The position numbers and the translations under genes were made by a program. From Stramenopiles sp. TOSAG23-2 (Eukaryota > Sar), in assembly GCA_900128395.1 (NCBI GenBank), contig LT649446.1, positions 1-25,821 on the forward strand: DNA of 25,821 nucleotides, written 5' to 3'. The notes below the pieces were generated by a model. The model was not told where the DNA came from. It made no database searches and worked only from the letters and a program-made list of their open reading frames with translations. How positions within the stretch are numbered: the stretch's first letter is position 1; the number at the start of each line of letters is the position of its first letter. Positions 1 through 8,400 of this stretch are shown piece after piece.

Positions 1-151
1 TCGGTATTGTACGCTGTACGTAAATCATAATGAATTAATAATAGAGAAAGAGTCTAGATAAAGTAGAAGATAGGAATAGTAACAACTAACAAAGGTATGT
101 AGAACCAACTAATAATACAATTAATTAAACAAGTCAACGTAAAATAAGAGA

Positions 152-1585
152 ATGTTTCGAAATCGTCTACTATTCAACGTTGCTAAAAGAAGAACACCAT
201 TTTTATATAAGGAAAGGAATCATAATGCTGCAATCATGAAAATGCAAAAATATTTTCTCAATACTTCTGCTTCTATTCATAATGAAAGTATATGTATCGC
301 TTCCATAATTTTGACGGACCAAGGTGAAAAAATTGATATACAATGGAACAATGGAGAAAGTAGCACGTATCATGCTAGATGGTTATTTGAAAATTGTCCA
401 TCCATATATGAAGATCAAACCGGTCAAAAAATAAGTCGTGATTCACCAAGGCATATTCTCAAAGGATATGATGATAACTATTATGATAAAACAACAAAAA
501 AGAAACAAAAATTAATAATTGAAAAAGTAAATATATTAAACGGTGGTAAAAAAATCGAAATAAAATGGCCATGGGAAGATGACGTGGATCAATGTAATAA
601 TAAAAGTATTTTTGATAGTGTACATTTGAAAAAACATAGCTATTCAAACAAGGCGTTAGAAAATCAAAGTAAACGTTTTGACCCTTTAAATACAGCATTA
701 AAAAGTACAGATCCGATACCGAAAATATCATATAATGAAATTATGGAGTCGGATAAAGGAGTGTTTCAATGGACCGACCATTTAACAAAATGCGGTATAT
801 GCCTCGTAACTGATTTACCAAATATACTGGAAACAATACAAGATGTAGCATCAAGAATATGTCCAACTATTGAAACATTATATGGTCGGACATTTGATGT
901 TCGTGTGGAGGAAAATGCGATCAATATTGCTTATACATCAGCACCATTGGAGCCACATATGGATTTAGCGTATTATGAATCGCCACCGGGTATACAAATG
1001 TTGCATTGCTTAAAATTTGCAGATACGATTGTAGGAGGTGAAAGTACTTTTGTGGATACGTTTATTATAGCCGACGTCCTACGAAAACGTTACCCAGAGG
1101 CATTTGAAGCATTATGTACTATACCAGCAACGTTTCAAAAAAGTCATGTGGAACGTGAGCACCCAGCACAAATGTTTTACCAAAGGCCACATATCTCAAC
1201 AAATCATCAAGGGGAAGTAAACGCAGTTTTTTGGAGCCCACCATTTGAAGGTCCATTGAAGGTTCATGCAAATGATGTTGATAAATATTATGATGCATAT
1301 GATAAATTTAAATATTTGTTATTGCATGATACAGAATTTCTAAATCAATGGAAGCTTGAATTTAGGCTGAAACCAGGGGAAATGGTTACATTCAATCAAC
1401 GCCGGATGCTACATGGTAGAAATGGTTGGGAAGATTTACATAGTGGGGGTGTGAGGCATTTACAAGGTACATATTTAAATATCGATGACTTTTTAAATCG
1501 CTATCGATATTTACGTTCAAAATATGATAATGTTGACTTAGGATTGGAAAGTATTGTACGAGCAAGTAATAGTTCTTTTTCGTAG
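152..1585 (+). CDS. Gamma-butyrobetaine hydroxylase-type 2-oxoglutarate/Fe(II) dioxygenase
   Basis: Enzyme of the BBOX/TMLHE family (477 aa), which hydroxylates gamma-butyrobetaine or trimethyllysine in carnitine synthesis. Residues about 47-100 form the N-terminal DUF971/GBBH-N fold (W..G..S.Y.A.WL..NCP), and the TauD-like catalytic fold covers about 190-455. The iron triad is visible: H269 and D271 in EPHMD, H421 in MLHGR. R435 in GVRHLQG is the expected 2-oxoglutarate arginine. PPGIQMLHCL (279-287) and GGES..VD are family signatures, and WSPPFEGPL (361-369) suggests the microbial BBH-like branch. The basic N-terminus (MFRNRLLFNVAKRRTP) could be a mitochondrial presequence; M29 or M31 are alternative starts. 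The ATG at 152 has A at -3. The structural zinc cluster of animal BBOX1 is largely missing: only C82 remains of the CPxCxxC-like cluster. The stop is TAG, with AATAAA at 1596-1601. Gamma-butyrobetaine versus trimethyllysine specificity cannot be told from sequence. Confidence 0.88.
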   Translation: MFRNRLLFNVAKRRTPFLYKERNHNAAIMKMQKYFLNTSASIHNESICIASIILTDQGEKIDIQWNNGESSTYHARWLFENCPSIYEDQTGQKISRDSPRHILKGYDDNYYDKTTKKKQKLIIEKVNILNGGKKIEIKWPWEDDVDQCNNKSIFDSVHLKKHSYSNKALENQSKRFDPLNTALKSTDPIPKISYNEIMESDKGVFQWTDHLTKCGICLVTDLPNILETIQDVASRICPTIETLYGRTFDVRVEENAINIAYTSAPLEPHMDLAYYESPPGIQMLHCLKFADTIVGGESTFVDTFIIADVLRKRYPEAFEALCTIPATFQKSHVEREHPAQMFYQRPHISTNHQGEVNAVFWSPPFEGPLKVHANDVDKYYDAYDKFKYLLLHDTEFLNQWKLEFRLKPGEMVTFNQRRMLHGRNGWEDLHSGGVRHLQGTYLNIDDFLNRYRYLRSKYDNVDLGLESIVRASNSSFS

Positions 1586-1628
1586 AAAAAAATCAAATAA
1601 ATGGGAATTTTTTTGATAAATACGAGAG

Positions 1629-1660
1629 GTGTTTGTGTGTGTGTATCTCTGTGTGTGTGT
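1629..1660. repeat. GT-rich microsatellite
   Basis: Two short (GT)n runs interrupted by ATCTCT, about 45 bases after the dioxygenase stop codon. Simple-sequence DNA with no further meaning visible. Confidence 0.75.
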
Positions 1661-2054
1661 TCCTTTATTTTGTAAAAGTATTTTAACTTAAAATTTACGA
1701 CCGTGTAATATTTTGTACGTAGCAGCGGTACCTGTATATTATAATATTTTTTTAAAAATTGATACCAGGAGAGGTATATATCATGCTGGTATATGATATT
1801 TTTATGCATTTACGAAAGTAACATTTTATCACAATTTTTTTTAGTACGCGTCGTAAAAGAAAATAATTTTTTAAAATAAAACGAACTCGTATATATTTGA
1901 ATTTTAAATAAAACATATATGAGTAAAAGAGAACATTTTATATATGACCATACTGGTATTAGCACAACTCACAAAAATTAACACCAGAATATCCGAATAT
2001 ATCTATTGTACATATATGCGCACCTCCTTAAATATATAAAAAATTTCTCTTTAA

Positions 2055-2098
2055 AATATATATATATTATATATATATATATAATATATATAAAATAT
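2055..2098. repeat. AT dinucleotide block
   Basis: Nearly pure alternating A and T with small interruptions, self-complementary, about 50 bases beyond the stop of the minus-strand dehydrogenase gene. A microsatellite that could form a cruciform or hairpin; function not shown. Confidence 0.75.
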
Positions 2099-2146
2099 AC
2101 ATATATGATACATATATATTTATACCACATCATTTATACTGGGAAA

Positions 2147-3274
2147 TTATTTTTCATTATCATATACATTATCATAATTTAAATGTTTAATTAAGTAAGA
2201 TCCTTCCTTTATTTCTGTTGTATATGTCCAATCTTTAAAAACGACATTTGGATCACTTTTATTATTATTGTTATCATCATCATTTGTAACATCAATATTA
2301 TCACATAAACGTATATTTGATTTATCTTCAACAATTCTGCATGGTATACTAGATCCAGAATTTTCACCATAAATTTCCATAGCTTCCTCGTATTTTCTTG
2401 CAACGTATTCTGTAGTTGGTGTGTGAACATCAAATTTTTTCCCCAGATCAAGCCCTAAAGTAATATCTTTATGCATCATTTTGCTAGTAAAATCTGGATA
2501 ATAATCACCTTTCATCATTCTAGGTACTTCAGTCTCCCAACAAAAACTATTACCACTGCTAACACGCATTGCATCAAAAACTGTTTTCATATCTATCCCT
2601 GCTTTTTTCGCTACACACAGTGCTTCACCTACTGCCACGTCATGCACTGCACATAGTATGTTACTAAATATTTTAATAATAGTGGCATGACCAAAATCAC
2701 CACAGCGAACTATACGTGGTGCTGATAATGCTATTAAATCTTCCACTTTGTTTAAAACTTCTTCCTGCGCACCAACTAAAGTAACCATTTTACCTTCTCG
2801 CAAAATTTGCATACCTCCAGTTAACGGCGCTTCAACGGCATTTGCACCTTTACTTTCTACCAGTTGCTTTATTTTTTCAGTATTTTCAAAATCAGTTGTA
2901 CTATGCTCGATCCAAGTTGATCCAGGTTGCAAACCAGCTAATATGCCATCATCACCAGAAAAGGCTTCAGTAACGTGTTCCGGTCTTGGTAACGCTGTAA
3001 TGATGACTTCAGATTTTTGAGCTGCTTCATATGCAGAATCAGCCCATATTGCATCTGTTAACAACGGTCGCAACGGTTCTGGTATATTTTTGTCACCTTC
3101 AATATCATATAAGATTACAGGCACATTGTTACGTAATAAATTTGTAGCTACTGCTGCTCCCATTTGTCCAATGCCAATAATGGCAGTTGATGACCAATTT
3201 GTTTTTGTTGAAAAATAATTGCAATACTTAGTTTTTGAAATAATCTTCCGGTTGAATAGAGATAAATAATTCAT
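2147..3274 (-). CDS. 3-hydroxyisobutyrate dehydrogenase / GLYR-type NAD-binding beta-hydroxyacid dehydrogenase
   Basis: NAD(P)-dependent oxidoreductase, 375 aa from the ATG at 3274 (A at -3). An in-frame extension upstream has no ATG. Numbering from that ATG: residues 1-26 (MNYLSLFNRKIISKTKYCNY...) are basic, aromatic and without acids, like a mitochondrial presequence. The Rossmann motif GIGQMG is at 34-39 and the substrate loop APLTGG at 149-154. The catalytic helix GHATIIKIFSN has the expected Lys at 201 and Asn at 205. The C-terminal helical domain carries the MHKDITLGLDL segment typical of the family. 3-Hydroxyisobutyrate (valine breakdown) or a glyoxylate/succinic-semialdehyde-type substrate is plausible; sequence cannot decide. 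After about residue 312 there is an unusual tail of roughly 60 residues with an N/D-rich linker and a more ordered end (WTYTTEIKEGSYLIKHL). It sits tail to tail with the dioxygenase and head to head with the EF-hand gene. Confidence 0.86.
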   Translation of the reverse strand: MNYLSLFNRKIISKTKYCNYFSTKTNWSSTAIIGIGQMGAAVATNLLRNNVPVILYDIEGDKNIPEPLRPLLTDAIWADSAYEAAQKSEVIITALPRPEHVTEAFSGDDGILAGLQPGSTWIEHSTTDFENTEKIKQLVESKGANAVEAPLTGGMQILREGKMVTLVGAQEEVLNKVEDLIALSAPRIVRCGDFGHATIIKIFSNILCAVHDVAVGEALCVAKKAGIDMKTVFDAMRVSSGNSFCWETEVPRMMKGDYYPDFTSKMMHKDITLGLDLGKKFDVHTPTTEYVARKYEEAMEIYGENSGSSIPCRIVEDKSNIRLCDNIDVTNDDDNNNNKSDPNVVFKDWTYTTEIKEGSYLIKHLNYDNVYDNEK

Positions 3275-3557
3275 TCTATTATTATAAATAATATTATACT
3301 TCACGATAATGTTAATGATAAAATCAATAATATGATACAACGTTGTTATCTAAGTATCTTTTTTCGGATCAATCTGTACATACATATAAATGACTATATC
3401 TATTTTCCTTGAATACGTCTATCTTTATTAAAAGCAATTCAATATAATTGACGACAATTGACAACAAATATTATACATATATAATTTCAATAATAGCACA
3501 ATACAACAATGCCAGAATGCAATGATGATGATGAATAGTGCAATCCAGCAATCTAAG

Positions 3558-3642
3558 TACGGTAGCTACTCAGGAAACCTTAACGAGCAAATCCACTACG
3601 CACCTCAAGAATCGGAGCGTAGCGTATTTATACGGTAGCTAC
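3558..3642 (+). repeat. Direct repeat tacggtagctac, two copies
   Basis: Exact 12-base copies stand at 3558-3569 and 3631-3642, 73 bases apart. Each contains the palindrome GTAGCTAC and each is followed by CCTTAAC, after 8 and 13 bases. Between them CTACGC (3596-3601) can pair with GCGTAG (3617-3622) around a 15-base loop. Confidence 0.7.
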
Positions 3643-3670
3643 AGTACCTGGGTATCCTTAACATTAAAAG

Positions 3671-3683
3671 TCTAGGACCTAGA
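3671..3683. repeat. 13-base palindrome TCTAGG-A-CCTAGA
   Basis: A perfect 6-base inverted repeat around a central A, in the GC-elevated part of the divergent spacer. The form suits a homodimeric DNA-binding protein; there is no direct evidence of binding. Confidence 0.5.
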
Positions 3684-3863
3684 TTAGTATAACATCATCA
3701 GAAAAATTTCTGAAATCGTTCATACTTTTTTAAAAATATATTAAGTATATATAATTGTATACTAAGATTAACATCAATATTTCCTTGTGTAAGATGTAAA
3801 GGCCTATGCCGAAGTAGTATTATAAATAAAAGATCCATACAGTATAATTTGGTGGTGGATAAT

Positions 3864-3898
3864 ATGTGTGCTCACAGCACCCAGAGCACACATTTTTT
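3864..3898 (+). other. Perfect 10-bp hairpin followed by T run
   Basis: ATGTGTGCTC (3864-3873) is exactly complementary to GAGCACACAT (3884-3893), with a 10-base loop, and five T follow. It lies about 160 bases before the EF-hand start codon, so it may be in that gene's 5' leader. It could also end an RNA polymerase III or other non-coding transcript. No A or B box is convincing upstream. Confidence 0.55.
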
Positions 3899-4057
3899 AT
3901 ACATGTAATAAATTAATACTTATTGATGCACATATTACTGTATGTACAAATGACATTGCAATTACATATTAATATACATATGAACTATATATTACATCGT
4001 ATACATACGCTTAGATACATATACCCAACATCAACATATTCTAACATCGGAGGAAAG

Positions 4058-5071
4058 ATGGGACAAGCAGGATCAAAAAGTGAAGGTCAATTCATACCAT
4101 TATGGGATTGCACTGGTGGAACATTGGATAGAGGTTGCTCAACAGGAAATGATTGGAAATATGATCCTAAATTATTAACTATTTTAAATACTCCACCACC
4201 ACGACGTAAAAGAAATAAAAATGTACAAAAGACACGTTCCGATTCATTTTCAAATGAACAATACTTTATAACAGAGTTGAGGTATCGTAAGGACTTCATT
4301 TGCAGAGTATTCGATTTCTATGCTAAAGATCAAAAGCGACTATTTTTATCGGAGCTCAGGATATTAATAAATGATGTTGAAGATTCAGATAGTAAAAATG
4401 TAATTACCACCAAGGAATATCCAAAAAGTAATAGTATCAGCAGCAGCAGTAGTAAAGATAATGATAATAATAACAGCAAAGAGGATATCATTCAACTTGG
4501 GACAAAAAATACAGAAGAAGAATTTAGCAATGATTTAATATTATTTATATTAGAAAAGTTAGGAGGTCAAAGAAATGACGATGATGTGTCTAAATCGTTT
4601 GTAAGCAAAGACGCATTTGTTACTCAAATGTTTAACGCGATGAACATGAAGACTTTTGATGAAAAAACGTTTGATAGAATACTTTGCACCTTGTGTATTA
4701 AAGGCAAACATAAAGATGAAACACAAATCATGGAGGTGAAGCTCATTTTATTGCATATATGGGATGCATTTGATTGGAACATGGATGGTAGGCAATCATA
4801 CGATGAATTTGTTGCATTTGCTAAAACAGCATTTGGAAATGAAAGTACAGAGGAAGCATGTAAAGACATGTATATGGCAATGCTTCCAGGTGTTGAAGAA
4901 AAAGATCTAGATAATCATCCAGGAGCACGTTTGCCAGATTTTGTGTATTGGCTATGGGACTCTTTGAGCCCAATGGAGAAAGCTGAACGTCAAAATGTTT
5001 TGCAAGAATTTATTAATATTGCATTACAACAGCCAGGTGCAAAGAAAGAAATATTATCCAATTTGTTATAA
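4058..5071 (+). CDS. EF-hand calcium-binding protein with predicted N-myristoylation
   Basis: 337 aa from the ATG at 4058 (A at -3). Three further in-frame ATGs lie upstream, but this start gives MGQAGS, which fits the N-myristoylation rule (Gly2, Ser6) as in calcineurin B and related calcium sensors, so it is preferred. Near residues 239-250 is one canonical EF-hand loop, D-W-N-M-D-G-R-Q-S-Y-D-E, with ligands at positions 1, 3, 5, 7, 9 and 12 and flanking helices (LHIWDAF, FVAFAKTAF). A Ser/Asn/Asp-rich low-complexity stretch lies at about 115-143. The rest is helical and I do not recognise it as a known family. A membrane-associated calcium sensor or adaptor is inferred. It is not calcineurin B itself: too long, and only one clear EF hand. 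It is transcribed towards the myosin gene, 423 bases upstream of it. Confidence 0.75.
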   Translation: MGQAGSKSEGQFIPLWDCTGGTLDRGCSTGNDWKYDPKLLTILNTPPPRRKRNKNVQKTRSDSFSNEQYFITELRYRKDFICRVFDFYAKDQKRLFLSELRILINDVEDSDSKNVITTKEYPKSNSISSSSSKDNDNNNSKEDIIQLGTKNTEEEFSNDLILFILEKLGGQRNDDDVSKSFVSKDAFVTQMFNAMNMKTFDEKTFDRILCTLCIKGKHKDETQIMEVKLILLHIWDAFDWNMDGRQSYDEFVAFAKTAFGNESTEEACKDMYMAMLPGVEEKDLDNHPGARLPDFVYWLWDSLSPMEKAERQNVLQEFINIALQQPGAKKEILSNLL

Positions 5072-5494
5072 TGATAGTCGTCGTCTTAAATTTAATATAT
5101 TTATCTGTTTATATATATATACTCGTACACGATATCATATTAGTCTGCGTCGTCAGACTCTAACTCTAATATCATATACCTCTGTTTTTTTAAATACCTT
5201 AATAATTAGCAAACTTGTACACGGTACAGTACCAGTTAGGAGCTAAGAGTGTACTTAATTCACCGTATTAACTACAAATAATACCCTTATTTCAGTAATT
5301 TGTGCTTAACTTATACGAAGATCTACTAATAATAATTCATCCATCACACATCATACTATCACATACTGGCATATTTATTATATATCCATGTAATAATTAT
5401 TATATTTATAATATATTTATACATTATCTATATCATTCTCATATACATTATCATATTGACAATACACTTCATATTGACGAACGTATCGTCAAAT
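5072..5494. promoter_or_regulatory. Spacer between the EF-hand and myosin genes
   Basis: Must hold the 3' end of the EF-hand gene and the myosin promoter. It contains a small hairpin (AGTCTG 5142-5147 with CAGACT 5154-5159, loop CGTCGT) and GGTAC-A-GTACC near 5222-5232. The remainder is AT-rich. Short ORFs here have no protein-like composition. Confidence 0.5.
5142..5159. repeat. Small stem-loop AGTCTG/CAGACT
   Basis: A perfect 6-bp inverted repeat with loop CGTCGT, about 70 bases after the EF-hand stop codon. It stands out for its G+C content. It may be a 3' processing or regulatory element; unproven. Confidence 0.4.
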
Positions 5495-8400
5495 ATGTTT
5501 ACAAAACGAGCACAGAGATTATCACCAATATTCAATAATAATGAAGTCCTTGCCGCTGCTGGACTTGCCGCTGCTTCTAGAGTCGGCGATTCAGCTATAT
5601 TTTTTCATCAAAATGATTTAATTTGGATAAGTCACGAAACAGAGGCTTGGGTCCCTGGCAAAGTCCTTTCCGTAGTATCAAATTCTAAAATTATTGTTCA
5701 AGGTGATGGTGGTTCCTATTACAAGAATGAAAATATTACAATCGATTTAGAAAATAGCGAGAACAATGAAAAAAAAAACAGTCCGTCGAAAAAAAAGTTA
5801 AGGAGGTTCAACTCTTCTTCTAGGGAAGTATTTGGTATGCAAAATTTAAAAGTATTGCCACGATATAAAGCAAATAATAATACTGTTGATAGCGGCAAAA
5901 CCGCAGACGCCATGGGGACATTGGTACACTTGCACGAAGCATCGATCTTGAATAATATACGAAAACGATTTGAAAAGAATTTTATTTATACTTCAACAGG
6001 AATAATGATAGTAGCTATGAATCCATATAAAAATCTAGATATTTATGGTACCAAAGTAATTAATAAATATCGTGGGGAAAATTTATCCAGTGGATCTAAA
6101 TTACAACCCCATTTGTACCTTGTTGCTGGCCAAGCGTATCAAAACATTAGAACAAACATGAAAAACCAGAGTATAATAATATGTGGTGAAAGTGGTGCTG
6201 GTAAAACCGTTTCAACAAAATTGATTTTACAATATATATCAATAGTCGGAGGTAAAGCTGGGGTTGGTGATATGGAAAAGCAAATTTTATCGACAAATCC
6301 ATTAATGGAAGCCTTTGGCAATGCTAAAACAATACGAAACGAAAACAGTAGTAGATTTGGAAAATATGTACAGATTCTTTTTAGTGCCCAAGCATGGATA
6401 TTAGGCGCACGTGTTAATAATTATTTATTAGAGAAATCACGCGTGGTCTTTCAACCTGCAAATGAGCGGAATTATCATTTATTTTATCAATTGATTGCCG
6501 GGATGTCAAATGAAGAATTGAAAGACTTCAATTTACAAAGAGATCCATTTCATTATCGTTACTTGAACCAAGGAAATTGTGTTGAAGTAGATGGTGTTGA
6601 TGATCGTCTAGAGTTTAAAAAAACAATTACAGCAATGATATCTTTAAATATGAGTAGTCAAACACGAAAAGAAATTTTCGGCATAATAGCGTCTATATTA
6701 CATCTTGGGAATATTAATTTTGTTGCATCATTAAGCAATGGAAAGGTCATGATAGAGAATCCTGAACTGCTGCAATCAGCTGCAACGCTGCTTGGTATGG
6801 ATATCAACATTATGGAAAATTGTTTTCGCTATAAAACTAGGATTGTAGCTGGCCAAACTATAAAATCTCCCTTAGAAATGGAAGATTCGAAGCAAGTAAG
6901 AGATGCATTTGCAAAAGATTTATATAATAAAATGTTTACTTGGTTAGTATCACGTATAAATACAACGTTAGGGACATCCCAAAGTGTAAAAAGTATATTA
7001 GGAATTTTAGACATATATGGATTTGAAAATTTAAATACAAATGGTTTTGAACAATTATTAATAAATTATGCCAATGAAAAGATGCAACACCTTTTCAACG
7101 AAGAAGTTTTTAGATCTGAACAAGAGGAGTATATCACTGAAGGTATACCTTACAGTAATATTCAAGATAATTTAACTAAAAACAACTATGATTCATTGAA
7201 AATAATTGAATCTGTCCCATACGGAATTTTGTCTTTGATAGATGAGCAAGGTTTGCTAGGTATTGCTGGGAGCGACCAGGCTCTTGTTGCAAAAATGAGA
7301 CAAAATTTTGGCCCGAATGGCAAATATACTAGCCCTTACTTTGAGAATGCTGGAATCTCATCCGGTTGGCGTGGCAAATCAGAAAATTTTGTTATAAAGC
7401 ATTATGCAAGCGATATATTCTATTCAGGCACTAATTTTGTGACAAAAAATAATGACACTTTGCCATCCTCTGTCGAAGAATTATATAGTAGTTCAATTGT
7501 AAATGTAGTGAAAGAAATGAAAGAAATAGCTGACATTGGTGTTCAAAATTACAATGATAACAATAAGAATTCTAAAAGTGGACCAAAACGTGATAGAAGA
7601 AAAACCTTTCAACGCGGGAACTCTTTTCAAACAACGCTTGGGTCACGATTTCGTAGAGATCTAAATGTTCTAGTGAAAAACTTAAAGACAACTACATCAC
7701 ATTTCGTTAGATGTATACGTCCAAACGATGATTCTGTCCCGGAAACTTTTGATGCAAGTAACGTTGTCAGGCAATTAAGATATTCCGGCGTTATTGAAGC
7801 GTTGCGTATACAGCGATCAGGATTTCCCACTAAAATGAATTACCATTCGTTTATATATCGATATGATATTTTGTTTGCCGATGAGTTACGATGGAATATA
7901 CATCGTTCGCCTGAGCTACTTGATATTAAAAGCTTACAAAATGGCATTTTGGAATTATTTGAAAATGATCTATGTAAAAAAGCTGAACTTGGAAGGCACA
8001 GTTATAAATTTGGCAAAACAAAGTTATTTTTGCGAAGCTACGTAACAAATACTTTGGAAAATATTAAAAAAATTATTTTGACCTCGCATGTACAGCTCCT
8101 TCAAGACATGTTTCGAAGACGGCTAGCATCGCAGCGTTTTTCACGGGTTCAAACAGCAGCAAATTTGTTACAAAAACACGTCCGCGGCGTTTTAGCGAGA
8201 CGGCAACACAAAGCAATGGTTGCACAAATGCAGCGGAAAGCGGAAGATATGAAACGAGCAATGCAAGCTCGTAAAGAGAAGGAAGAGGAAGATTTGCGTA
8301 TGGAACGTGCTACGGATATTATAAAAGCAGCGCAAACTAAATTGGATAAATTACAATCTGTTTCCAACATCGAAGGGAACAAGCTGATTGTAGTAGATGA

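Larger units (their letters stand above)
1586..2146. other. Convergent 3' spacer, no gene seen
   Basis: This spacer lies between the 3' ends of the dioxygenase and the dehydrogenase genes. It holds a candidate poly(A) signal (AATAAA, 1596-1601) for the plus-strand gene, a GT-rich microsatellite and a long AT dinucleotide block. Short ORFs here are low-complexity with no recognisable protein. Confidence 0.6.
3275..4057. promoter_or_regulatory. Divergent intergenic region serving the dehydrogenase and EF-hand genes
   Basis: About 780 bases separate the two divergent starts, so both promoters must lie here. The middle (about 3530-3685) is visibly richer in G+C than the rest. It holds a repeated tacggtagctac block, a small GC-rich stem-loop and a 13-base palindrome. 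A perfect hairpin followed by a T run lies at 3864-3898. No coding sequence or tRNA is recognisable. No TATA box can be singled out in such AT-rich DNA. Confidence 0.6.

Noticed and set aside
3555-3630. Possible tRNA or Pol III gene in the GC-elevated block
   Set aside because: TAGCTACTCAGG partly resembles an A box, but there is no B box or TTC loop, no acceptor stem and no cloverleaf pairing on either strand.
5456-5494. Extended myosin N-terminus
   Set aside because: The frame is open but begins with TTG; the first ATG is at 5495 and has A at -3. The same reasoning removed TTG-led extensions of the EF-hand, COMMD, dehydrogenase and armadillo genes.
5302-5538. ORF of 78 codons before the myosin gene
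   Set aside because: Composition is that of translated AT repeats (I, Y, H, N). It overlaps the true myosin start region and has no domain.
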